NCBI RefSeq assembly: GCF_964340395.1 | Contig: NW_027554293.1 | Coordinates: 1 to 64,000, forward strand | Reading direction: 5' to 3' | From: Glandiceps talaboti | Taxonomy: Eukaryota > Hemichordata > Enteropneusta > Spengelidae | DNA length: 64,000 nt | Part shown: one piece after another, positions 51,801 through 58,700 of the stretch | Layout of the letters: every line of letters begins with the position of its first letter | Position numbering within the stretch: position 1 is the first letter of the stretch | Notes under the pieces: model-generated | Told to the model about the DNA's origin: nothing | Databases searched by the model: none | What the model saw: the letters and a program-made list of their open reading frames with translations, nothing else | Position numbers and translations under genes: made by a program

Positions 51801-54800
51801 AAATTAAACACATTTAGTACTTTACTTTAGCCAATTTGATAATGTTACTGGTGTGTCAATATGCACAGTATTTGGTTTGTCAGATCTGATAGCTCATATT
51901 AATTCCTAAACTTTCCATATACTACAAAGCTGTGGAATTTTTGGTCATACCAAATCATTAGCAACATATCATACTCTATCCTAGCTGGCTATCACTAATT
52001 CATCTACTCACTCATACACAAACTTACAATCTACCCAAGAGTTATTTCTCACCTAAAGAACCTGTGTACATCATGAGCACTGCCAAGACTGGTACTACAT
52101 TCATCAGCCACTTGTTCCAAAGCTGTCCAACGGAAATTTAAATCCTGTATATCAAATTTCAAAACATACACAACAGATTAGCAAGTGTTTTTTCAATGAT
52201 TGTTATACATATACTAAATTGTCCTAATTCAACATAAAACATCAAATCACACTAGTTGTGCTAAAAAATGAAACAATAAAATGGAATGGAATGCCCACTA
52301 GTCATACATGACATAACATAACATAAGAAATGTACAGGAATGACATTACCTTGTTAGCACTATTGACGAGATTCAGGACATAACCTTTCTTCATGGACGC
52401 CTCGCGAGGACTCTTCTCGACATAATCGTTCACGGCAAGTACACATTCCTTGCCTACCAGTACATCATTACCAATGGGGGCTTCTTGTTGCTATACCATA
52501 AACAATATAGTAAGAATTTAGCAATGTGCTAACATATTTACAAACCTAATATTCTGGGAAATACTATATATACATGTACATACAAAATTTAAATCCTGTA
52601 TATCAAATTTCAAAACATACACAACAAATTAGCAAGTATTTTTTCAATATACTGATATTTTCCTAATTCAACATAAAACACCAAATCATAGTATGAAAGC
52701 CATCTCTATATGGCTTCTATCACACTGCACACTCAAACAAACTATATACTCAACATTAATATTGAGAATGCCAACATTCTGATGGTCCAGCCACAGTGGT
52801 TTTAAAGGGGTGAAGGAGGGTCATAGATATACATTCACATGAACATGTGACTATAGTACCCAAACCCTTAACAAGGAGTCAGAACATATATGGTCGATAT
52901 AATTATTGGTTAAGTGCATAGATTGAAAAGTGACTTAGTACAGTCTATAATAGTTTCTGGTGTTATTATATCCAACCATCTCTGCATTATCAGTCACCTC
53001 AATGTGGCGCTACCTCCTCCAATTATCACCATGAAGATGACACAGAACATTCATAATGTAAATCACACTGTCCGCATGGAAGACCTTCACAGTATACTAG
53101 CTCCATCAGAACATTTAACAGCCTAGGATCTCGACATTAAATTCAAATGGTAAGTCATGCGGCAGTAAAGCCGCAGAGACTTTCATCTTGTCGAAGTGAT
53201 CTTTGGTATAATTCTATAAACGACTGAGAAGGCAAAGCGACAATGTCGTCATGCTGAGCACTTATGGCGAAAGACAAATTTGACAGTTCATAAACAATTA
53301 TATCAGGATGCAAAGAACCACATAACAGATCTTCTACATAACGCCAAAACTGACTACTTCAGCCAAAAAATCCCAGAGTCAATCAAGCAAGCAGATATTT
53401 AGTGTGACTAATTTACTACTTCGTAAGGAAAAGAGTTCTCCCATTCCGACACTGTTTCCTCTCCTTGAATTGCCAAAACAGTTTGTATGTATGTATGTAT
53501 GTATGTATGTATGTATGTATGTATGTTTGTACGTACGTACGTACGTACGTATTTATGTATGTATGTATGTTTGTACGTACGTACGTACGTACGTACGTTT
53601 CACGTACGTATTCATGTATGTATGTTTGTACGTCGTACATACGTACGTACGTATATAACTATTTATGTGTGTATGTACATGTATATAATTGTTTATGTGT
53701 GTATGTATGTATGTATGTATGTATGTATGTTTGTATATAATTGTTTATGTGTGTGTGTATGTATGTATGTATGTATGTATGTATGTATGTAGTATGTATG
53801 TATGTATGTATGTAGGTATGTATCTGTCTGTGTTCATGTGTTTTTTGACCCCAATGACACACCAATGGTAAGATCATTTTGACTTGAACAATAATTTTCT
53901 CAACTAGACACCCGAGGTAATACATCTAGTAGTATATATCATGGCGTGTGCGCACGCACGCATGCACGTACACATACACACACACCCACACACACAGATT
54001 GACATACACAGAGACAGACAGAGACACTTAGCAATGCCTATAACACTAATGAATCTTATCAGTTCAGTTGTGCTAAAAAAATGAAACGATAAAATGGAAT
54101 GGAATGCCCACTAGTCAGCATACATGACATAACATAAGAAATGTACAGGAATGACATTACCTTGTTAGCACTATTGACGAGATTCAGGACGTCACCTTTC
54201 TTCATGGACGCCTCACAAGGACTCTCCTCGACATAATCGTTCACGGCAAGTACACATTCCTTGCCTACCAGTACATCATTACCAATGGGTTCTTCTTGTT
54301 GCTGTACCATAAACAATATAGTAAGAATTTAGCAATGTGCTAACATATTTACAAACCTAATATTCTGGGAAATACTATATATACATGTACATACAAAATG
54401 CTCAAAAAGTTTGTTCATCTACTACAATAGGAACAGTTTTCACTAACAACAAATAATACTGTAGTTCAGTAAGCTCAGAATGGTATACATGTAGGTACAA
54501 TGAACAAAGTCAATTTTTACAGTAAAACTTTATAACATAATGTCATAGCTGTCATCTAGTCTCAATAGACTTACTCTACATTCCATGGCTTGATTTCTCA
54601 AGGCATCAATGACGGTTCTGTATGCTATCAAGTCTGACATCAACACTTCATGTTTCTTCAACAAAGACTGTCAAATAAACCATACAAATATGTATTTTAC
54701 CAAACTGTTATATTAGATTAGATGTATCCACCGTTGTCTTAAAAACAGACAACCTGCTACAGCAGTGCAGCACATAAAATGAGGATTTACTAATATACAA

Positions 54801-57800
54801 CACAAACCTGGTCAGTGGTAACAATTCCAAACTTTCTCACTACATTTTGGCTTCTGTTTTTACCTAATCATAGTATAGACCTGCATAATTAGCTGCATAA
54901 ATTACTCCATCATTTACCAATAACTTGTTATACATCAGTAGCAATGGACAATGAACAACAAGCTACATGTACAAAGTCCACTACTATATTCAAAACATAA
55001 CAATTTCCTCAACCAAACAAAAAAGACAATGTCAGATTACTGACTGTATGCCTACCTCTAAAATCATACATTTCAAGATTAATATCAAATGTCAAAGTTT
55101 TCCTCAATTTCAACCAGAGCAATGAAGGATGAGGTAAGGATGATAGATTGTTGGTTGCTTCTACATCAGAACTTCACGTTGTTACTGGTGTGCCTCTAAT
55201 ATCCAAATTTCAACTTACAACCAATTACAGTCATCGCAGTAATTTCCCGGACAGCAAACTACTGATGTTGCCAGCTAATTAATGTACAATAGAGTTCGAT
55301 CGACAATTACCAAGACACATGTTTATATTGTAACTGATGTCGCTGCATCCTTAGGCCTTTCTTGTTTATTAGAACAGTGGGGTAGCGCCACGGGTGAATT
55401 CATAAAACTTTGTCCGGAAGAAACCATTTCATGTACAGGTTATAAGTTGGCATAAACATATTTGTATTTATATACTCAACTTTACTATCACACTTTGGTA
55501 AGCTTGCTAATCTTTATTTAACACCATCAATGTGTAAAAAAAAAACCCATCAAAGTCGGTAACTAATCATAAATATTGTTATTATGATTGATGTACCACA
55601 CTGCCCACCCCTTCAATGAATCGGCCTTCCATGTAATGTTTATGAGGTTCACTCAAACCATGTCTTATACTAGCTGCAATAACTGCATGTAGCGTGTAGT
55701 GACGTGGTTTTAAGGGTTCTATCCTCTGTTTTTGTGCCTTTTTTCTGTTCCAATGTTTGACTGGAAGCAATCGCTAGAATTTCTCTAACGGCAATGCAAA
55801 TAGAAGCAATCACCCTGAAAACGTGAGCACGATGTCAGTGTACTACGTCACCTTTCAAAATGTTGCTACTTTTTGGTTTTCCTCATGGTCGAATTGTCGA
55901 ACCAAACTTACGTGAAATATTAGGAGGCTAAGACATGTTAATTTGTTATTTCAACCACTGTATTGCCCAGAATTTAACACGTGTCAGATATATTTTCGTC
56001 ATGTGAAAAGATACCTTATATTAGAGCACACGATGTCTTCGCCAACATATTTACAGAAACTGCTATCAAAGAAGTTGTTGCCAAGACAGCACCGTAAATA
56101 TTCTCTTTTTGTGGATTTCCTTTGTATTGACTCTTGGTTATAAGTCTAATGCTACATTTAGGCCGACATATGAGCCTCACAGCCATAGAAGTTCAAACAC
56201 TATGAGCACTGGAGGTACATGTATCTGTGAATATATCATTTGTGTAAAAGTTGTTATTGATGTCTACATTTTAGATACTTGTTCTTGGGTTTTAATTTTA
56301 CGATATTTCTATCTTGAAGTTTTTCAGTGCCATTTGAATGTGAATGTACTCAGAAAAGTAATGGAGTAACTGGGGGAACCCGTCTCATTTTACATATGCA
56401 AGTCAGATGGAGTAACGTAATTAATAAATGCAGGTAGTTCTAAACATCACTTATTACGTACAATTAGTGTTCAGTAGGATTTTTTTTTCGTTTGGTTTAC
56501 TCATTGACAAATATTTCATAGCAGATGACTGATGTGCAATGTGAAATTGATAACATATATTGTGTCATTTCACCAGTGCAGTACATGTTTGGAAGTTGAG
56601 TATTGCGTGAATCATTTTTTACTTTTCTACCAGTGAATGTCTACACCACACTAATTCCTCTGAAGATTTTGTAAATTAACTCAATCATTGGTCACTTAAA
56701 ATAAATTAAAGTAAAGACGATACGAGATATTTGATACATACTGATATTGTTATACATTGTATGTACAGTAACAGACATGCACACAGTGCACAGATCACAT
56801 ACGAAAGTGCAAATTTGCCACCATAACAACGAAAGGCTTAGCATTTGAAGTATTTCGGAAGGCACAATTTGCCTGCTGTCTCGTTGCGATATTAGCAGTT
56901 TGTTCATCATTTCCATCACTCCTACCTGGCTTACTAGCCGGAGAAAAGAAATTAGTTATCTGTTGTTTACTCATACTGAAACCGGCAATGGTTCTCCGCT
57001 GTGTAGGCTATCTGCTGTACTATATTGGCATGTCAAACTATCATGATTTGAGAATTAGAGACGTTGAATGACAGGAGCAAACGGAGTAGCGAATAAAATC
57101 TAAAAACCAGAAAATGGCAAAATTATGTCGAAATCAAAGGCTTGCCAACAGTCATGTAGAAGAAGAATGATCCTATCAAATTTGTCTACACGGTTCATTG
57201 CTATCTAATGGAAGTGTCAATCAAAATTAATGTCAACAACGTTGTCTATCTGTATGCTTTGATACATTCAGAGCCAGAGTACATCAGTCCAGACTATGTC
57301 AATCGGGATATTTAGTCTACAATGCGAAGTATAAATTACTTGCAAGTGTGACCTTCAAATGTGTTGGTAAAAAATTACCGGCAACTTCTTAGGCTAGTTA
57401 CTTTATGAATAGCGTTTCAAGAAAAAGCATGCATGCATCTTTTTTTATACGGTGATACCGTGACCTAGGATATTTCTATACACATCTCAAAAACTTTTTT
57501 GTTCTTATACTCATGATACAGCAAGCAGTCACGCCATTCAGAAAGTATATGTACTTGAAATTTGTTGAGCCATTTGTGTAAACATTGTAACATAAATACA
57601 GAAACGAGTTTCTGCTGAGTCAGCATGTGTCCACATCAGTTACAAAACACACACGTGTCTCGGTAATTGTCAATTTAACTCTCAATATTGCTCACTAATT
57701 AGCTGGCAACATCGTTAAGTTGCTGTGCGGGAAATTACTGCGATGACTGTAATTATTTAGTTTTTGTCTTACTTTAGCTTCAACTTCATCTTTACCATAG

Positions 57801-57922
57801 TCATCGCTACTCACAATACGTTCCTTCTCCTTCATCCAGGACTCTGCTTCTTTGGCATCAGCAAAATACTGGTGTACTTGTAAGGAGTAGTCTAAATCTT
57901 GTTTACGTTGGTATGCTTTGTC
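36650..57922 (-). CDS. SPTAN1-like: alpha-spectrin gene segment with amplified SH3-region exons (spliced)
   Basis: Spectrin alpha chains are rod proteins of the membrane skeleton, built of triple-helical repeats with one SH3 domain. Exons run from high to low coordinate: two pre-SH3 repeat exons, ten SH3 first-half exons, six helix-C exons, six post-SH3-repeat exons, one SH3 second-half exon and one shortened repeat exon. Matches to vertebrate alpha-II spectrin are clear: [12 protein letters not shown] versus [32 protein letters not shown] versus [35 protein letters not shown] versus RENLLEEQGSIALRQ. All junction phases agree; splicing every exon gives 4401 nt or 1467 open codons. Neither gene end lies in the window. 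It could be a diverged paralogue or a decaying partial duplicate, because SH3 key residues are lost and the 3' edge is broken. Confidence 0.85.
37221..37372 (-). CDS. SPTAN1-like: alpha-spectrin SH3 second-half exon (single copy)
   Basis: 152 nt with TAG acceptor and GTAAGT donor, phase 0 in and phase 2 out. It encodes [18 protein letters not shown], matching the vertebrate [20 protein letters not shown], then the linker [15 protein letters not shown]. The first tryptophan of the WW pair, which contacts ligands in SH3 domains, is Q, and the tyrosine after VPA is lost. A (CTGTCT)n-like run encodes RQRQRQRQ. The vertebrate helix between this linker and YHSLLEL is missing, so the exon joins straight to YTHLLE. 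Its phases equal those of the helix-C exon. Confidence 0.85.
38129..38365 (+). pseudogene. LINE reverse transcriptase fragment
   Basis: The plus strand, with one or two frame changes, gives [31 protein letters not shown] and [20 protein letters not shown] followed by [10 protein letters not shown]. These are reverse transcriptase motif A and motif B regions of a non-LTR element. It ends about 30 bp from the end of a spectrin exon, exactly where the tandem array stops resembling its other copies. Confidence 0.75.
38395..38701 (-). CDS. SPTAN1-like: post-SH3 spectrin repeat exon, copy 6 (last full copy)
   Basis: 307 nt, phase 2 in and phase 0 out, acceptor TTTAG and donor GTTAGC. It encodes helix C of one repeat ([18 protein letters not shown]) and helices A and B of the next ([33 protein letters not shown]). 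The vertebrate counterpart has WINEKEAALTSEEVGADLEQ. Its first codons differ from the other copies (YRH instead of YTH). Confidence 0.85.
38965..39056 (-). CDS. SPTAN1-like: spectrin helix-C exon, copy 6
   Basis: 92 nt, phase 0 in and phase 2 out, acceptor ATACAG, donor GTGAGA. It encodes [20 protein letters not shown] then [10 protein letters not shown], matching vertebrate ELNERWRSLQQLAEERSQLL and GSAHEVQRFHR. In vertebrates that segment lies after the post-SH3 repeat; here it lies before it. Confidence 0.82.
39261..39401 (-). CDS. SPTAN1-like: alpha-spectrin SH3 first-half exon, copy 10 (type A)
   Basis: 141 nt, phase 0 at both ends, acceptor GTACAG and donor GTAATG. It encodes [36 protein letters not shown], then [11 protein letters not shown]. 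The ALYDY signature of SH3 domains reads AVNDY, losing the ligand-contacting tyrosine. The exon ends where the vertebrate exon ends (NSTNK). Confidence 0.88.
39828..40398 (+). pseudogene. LINE fragment (endonuclease end to pre-RT), array copy 4
   Basis: Broken frames give [37 protein letters not shown], then [20 protein letters not shown] and [20 protein letters not shown]. This is the linker between endonuclease and reverse transcriptase in CR1/L2-like LINEs. It runs opposite to the spectrin gene and ends in the (GTAT)n tract. Confidence 0.75.
40399..40557. repeat. (GTAT)n microsatellite, array copy 4
   Basis: GTAT repeats interrupted by 'tttgtatataattgttta'. It opens long but meaningless frames on both strands. 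Confidence 0.97.
40575..40812 (+). mobile_element. 3' end of rolling-circle-like element, array copy 4
   Basis: It contains 'tttgacttgaacaataattt', 'caactagacaccc', 'accaaatatcatgg', a CA-rich tract and the terminal 'cttatcagttcagttgtgct' before a run of A. The hairpin arm is TAACAC instead of TAGCAC. Confidence 0.7.
40900..41040 (-). CDS. SPTAN1-like: SH3 first-half exon, copy 9 (type B)
   Basis: 141 nt, phase 0/0, splice signals as in copy 10. Type B differs by [14 protein letters not shown] and [14 protein letters not shown]; the GD after KK is as in vertebrates. Confidence 0.88.
41670..41976 (-). CDS. SPTAN1-like: post-SH3 spectrin repeat exon, copy 5
   Basis: 307 nt, phase 2/0. It keeps the helix-A tryptophan ([11 protein letters not shown]) and [18 protein letters not shown]. 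The intron beyond its 3' end is nearly identical to those of copies 2 and 4. Confidence 0.86.
42238..42329 (-). CDS. SPTAN1-like: spectrin helix-C exon, copy 5
   Basis: 92 nt, phase 0/2, encoding [11 protein letters not shown] through VHRFF with intact acceptor and GTGAGA donor. Confidence 0.82.
42538..42678 (-). CDS. SPTAN1-like: SH3 first-half exon, copy 8 (type C)
   Basis: 141 nt, phase 0/0. Type C reads [20 protein letters not shown], with the changes KVS and I relative to type A. Confidence 0.88.
43303..43612 (-). CDS. SPTAN1-like: post-SH3 spectrin repeat exon, copy 4
   Basis: 310 nt, phase 2/0, with one extra asparagine codon ([10 protein letters not shown]) and F for I in DKEAFTV. 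The same variants occur in the exon 8180 bp upstream at 51483-51792. Confidence 0.86.
43876..43967 (-). CDS. SPTAN1-like: spectrin helix-C exon, copy 4
   Basis: 92 nt, phase 0/2, intact splice signals. It has one substitution relative to other copies: GCAATGCTCATG in place of GCAGTGCTCATG, giving N for S before AHD. Confidence 0.82.
44172..44312 (-). CDS. SPTAN1-like: SH3 first-half exon, copy 7 (type A)
   Basis: 141 nt, phase 0/0. The predicted peptide is identical to copy 10 (39261-39401). Confidence 0.88.
44739..45309 (+). pseudogene. LINE fragment, array copy 3
   Basis: Same broken frames as 39828-40398 (offset 4911 bp), with no visible difference in the translated pieces. Confidence 0.75.
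45310..45468. repeat. (GTAT)n microsatellite, array copy 3
   Basis: GTAT repeats differing from copy 4 only in repeat number and an extra GT. Confidence 0.97.
45486..45721 (+). mobile_element. 3' end of rolling-circle-like element, array copy 3
   Basis: Same as 40575-40812. Confidence 0.7.
45809..45949 (-). CDS. SPTAN1-like: SH3 first-half exon, copy 6 (type B)
   Basis: 141 nt, phase 0/0. Peptide identical to copy 9. Confidence 0.88.
46579..46885 (-). CDS. SPTAN1-like: post-SH3 spectrin repeat exon, copy 3
   Basis: 307 nt, phase 2/0. Peptide identical to copy 5. Confidence 0.86.
47147..47238 (-). CDS. SPTAN1-like: spectrin helix-C exon, copy 3
   Basis: 92 nt, phase 0/2. The donor is followed by AGAAAGAACTC rather than AGAAATAACTC, a variant shared with the copy at 50418. 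Confidence 0.82.
47443..47583 (-). CDS. SPTAN1-like: SH3 first-half exon, copy 5 (type A)
   Basis: 141 nt, phase 0/0. Peptide identical to copies 7 and 10. Confidence 0.88.
48010..48580 (+). pseudogene. LINE fragment, array copy 2
   Basis: Same broken frames as the copies at 39828 and 44739. Confidence 0.75.
48581..48739. repeat. (GTAT)n microsatellite, array copy 2
   Basis: GTAT repeats with slightly different repeat numbers from copies 3 and 4. Confidence 0.97.
48757..48992 (+). mobile_element. 3' end of rolling-circle-like element, array copy 2
   Basis: Same as 40575-40812. Confidence 0.7.
49080..49220 (-). CDS. SPTAN1-like: SH3 first-half exon, copy 4 (type B)
   Basis: 141 nt, phase 0/0. 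Peptide identical to the other type B copies. Confidence 0.88.
49850..50156 (-). CDS. SPTAN1-like: post-SH3 spectrin repeat exon, copy 2
   Basis: 307 nt, phase 2/0. Peptide identical to copies 3 and 5. Confidence 0.86.
50418..50509 (-). CDS. SPTAN1-like: spectrin helix-C exon, copy 2
   Basis: 92 nt, phase 0/2, intact acceptor and donor. Confidence 0.82.
50718..50858 (-). CDS. SPTAN1-like: SH3 first-half exon, copy 3 (type C)
   Basis: 141 nt, phase 0/0. Peptide identical to copy 8, 8180 bp away. Confidence 0.88.
51483..51792 (-). CDS. SPTAN1-like: post-SH3 spectrin repeat exon, copy 1
   Basis: 310 nt, phase 2/0, with the extra asparagine codon and F variant also seen in copy 4. It differs from copy 4 by NNRK instead of NKRK near the start. 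Confidence 0.86.
52053..52144 (-). CDS. SPTAN1-like: spectrin helix-C exon, copy 1
   Basis: 92 nt, phase 0/2, intact signals. First helix-C exon in the gene direction. Confidence 0.82.
52350..52490 (-). CDS. SPTAN1-like: SH3 first-half exon, copy 2 (type A, variant)
   Basis: 141 nt, phase 0/0. The acceptor reads GTATAG instead of GTACAG and is still usable. The peptide combines type A ([13 protein letters not shown]) with the type B/C ending ([10 protein letters not shown]), as if recombinant or ancestral. Confidence 0.86.
52914..53480 (+). pseudogene. LINE fragment, array copy 1 (most diverged)
   Basis: Same blocks as the other copies with several substitutions and small indels (for example SEHLTA instead of SDHLTA, and a frame change before VTNLLL). 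Confidence 0.75.
53484..53830. repeat. expanded (GTAT)n/(GTAC)n microsatellite, array copy 1
   Basis: About twice the length of the other copies. It includes several (GTAC)n runs (53530-53550, 53574-53600, 53630-53652), which are self-complementary. Confidence 0.97.
53845..54078 (+). mobile_element. 3' end of rolling-circle-like element, array copy 1
   Basis: As in the other three copies, with small differences ('gtagtatatatcatgg'). Confidence 0.7.
54161..54301 (-). CDS. SPTAN1-like: SH3 first-half exon, copy 1 (type B)
   Basis: 141 nt, phase 0/0, and the first SH3 exon in the gene direction. Joined to the exon at 54575-54667 it reads NQAMECR then [15 protein letters not shown], matching vertebrate EQAQSCR then QQVAPTDDETGKE. 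This is the normal gene order. Confidence 0.9.
54575..54667 (-). CDS. SPTAN1-like: alpha-spectrin exon, end of pre-SH3 repeat
   Basis: 93 nt, phase 0/0, acceptor TTGACAG and donor GTAAGT. It encodes [19 protein letters not shown] then [12 protein letters not shown]. Vertebrate alpha-II spectrin has ALLKKHEALMSDLSAYGSS then IQALREQAQSCR, so identity is strong. Single copy, outside the duplicated array. Confidence 0.93.
54700..55225. other. spectrin intron, nothing recognised
   Basis: Intron sequence between the exon at 54575-54667 and the Tc1/mariner-like element. No further exon was seen. Confidence 0.5.
55228..57749. mobile_element. Tc1/mariner-like DNA transposon, 2.5 kb, decayed
   Basis: Long terminal inverted repeats (about 115-118 bp) begin CAGTCATCGCAGTAATTTCC at both ends and are flanked by TA (55226-55227 and 57750-57751). 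CAGT ends and a TA target are the hallmark of Tc1/mariner. A transposase remnant lies inside at 55943-56143. The arms differ at several positions, so the copy is old. The right end lies in a spectrin intron 22 nt from a splice donor. Confidence 0.85.
55943..56143 (+). pseudogene. DDE transposase C-terminal remnant
   Basis: The open stretch contains [20 protein letters not shown] followed by KRYLILE. It matches the conserved 'PPYSPEFNPxE' region holding the third catalytic acidic residue of Tc1/mariner-related transposases. That residue reads Q here (NTCQ), so the enzyme would be inactive even if complete. Further catalytic blocks were not found in an open frame upstream. It lies between the inverted repeats of the host element on the plus strand. 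Confidence 0.7.
57773..57922 (-). CDS. SPTAN1-like: alpha-spectrin exon, start of pre-SH3 repeat
   Basis: 150 nt, phase 0/0, acceptor TTGTAG and donor GTAAGA. It encodes [20 protein letters not shown] then [17 protein letters not shown] and [13 protein letters not shown]. Vertebrate alpha-II spectrin has [19 protein letters not shown] then GSTDYGKDEDSAE, so this is helix A and part of helix B of the repeat before the SH3. It is the most 5' exon in the window; earlier exons should lie beyond 64 kb. Confidence 0.93.
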
Positions 57923-57929
57923 CTACAAC

Positions 57930-58590
57930 AAATCACAGTCAATATTTTCATTATTACTTCTTTGTTAGTATAGAGGCTATCAGTGCCTCCAATTCTCAAG
58001 ATTTCTCTTTTTCAGGGTCAGTTCAATGAGAAATCATGAACCAAAAGTTGTTCATGCAAATGAGTAAACCACCAATTGTTAGAATGATGTCAACAGTGTA
58101 GTAAGTACCATCCTGATATGACAAATGTACCATAATTGGGCATTCCCCCTGTAAACATTAACTTATTATTGGCAAATTCTGAGATTGATTAACAAAGACA
58201 TCATATGATGTTAATGACTGTGTGGCTGGCTATGTTTTAATCTGAAATTTTATCTATCTCAGTATCTCAGACAGCTAGACATGAGAAGAGATTCAAAGTC
58301 ATATCGCTTACACTACTTTTTCACATACAACCTTGACTTTCTGTTCTCAGTAGTTGAGTAATAGAAATATGAATTGTATTCCTTCTCATACACATAATTT
58401 AAAGATTTCTCGATAACAATTATATCAACAATTGAATGGGACAGTCTGACCCAGAAATAGCTTCAGCATACTGAATTCAAAAATTGGGGGTTGCACAATA
58501 CGAGTTGGTGACAGGAAATATTGATTAGTGCCTTCGTATTGTTGCAGTATGTTTAAAGGGTTCATTTATTTAGACAAAATTTAAACAAGA
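57930..58590. other. intron sequence, nothing recognised
   Basis: Upstream intron of the spectrin gene, without a recognised feature. Confidence 0.45.
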
Positions 58591-58591
58591 A

Positions 58592-58700
58592 ACAAGTCAT
58601 TCAGAATGACATAGTCCCCACTATGATTGGGTTTTAAAGAACTGGCAGTTTATGTTGTCATTTTCTTGATATCACTATTCTGATCACTAATGATCGAACA
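58592..58700 (+). mobile_element. 5' end of rolling-circle-like element, interrupted by L1
   Basis: It starts 'caagtcattcagaatgac' then 'atagtccccactatgattgg', the same 5' end as the elements at 2541 and 16481, and stops where the L1 begins. Confidence 0.65.

Larger units (their letters stand above)
38370..54395. repeat. nested tandem duplication of spectrin exons
   Basis: Equivalent points recur with offsets of about 8180 bp (41040/49220, 42678/50858, 41976/50156), 4909-4911 bp (39401/44312, 41040/45949) and 3271 bp (44312/47583, 45949/49220). Introns as well as exons match almost base for base, so the larger duplications are recent. The right edge is near 54395, where the intron stops matching; the left edge is near 38370. 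Confidence 0.92.

Noticed and set aside
36650-57922. CRISPR-like array or satellite explanation for the regular spectrin-region repeats
   Set aside because: The units carry exons with conserved spectrin and SH3 sequence and splice signals; they are duplicated gene segments in an animal genome.
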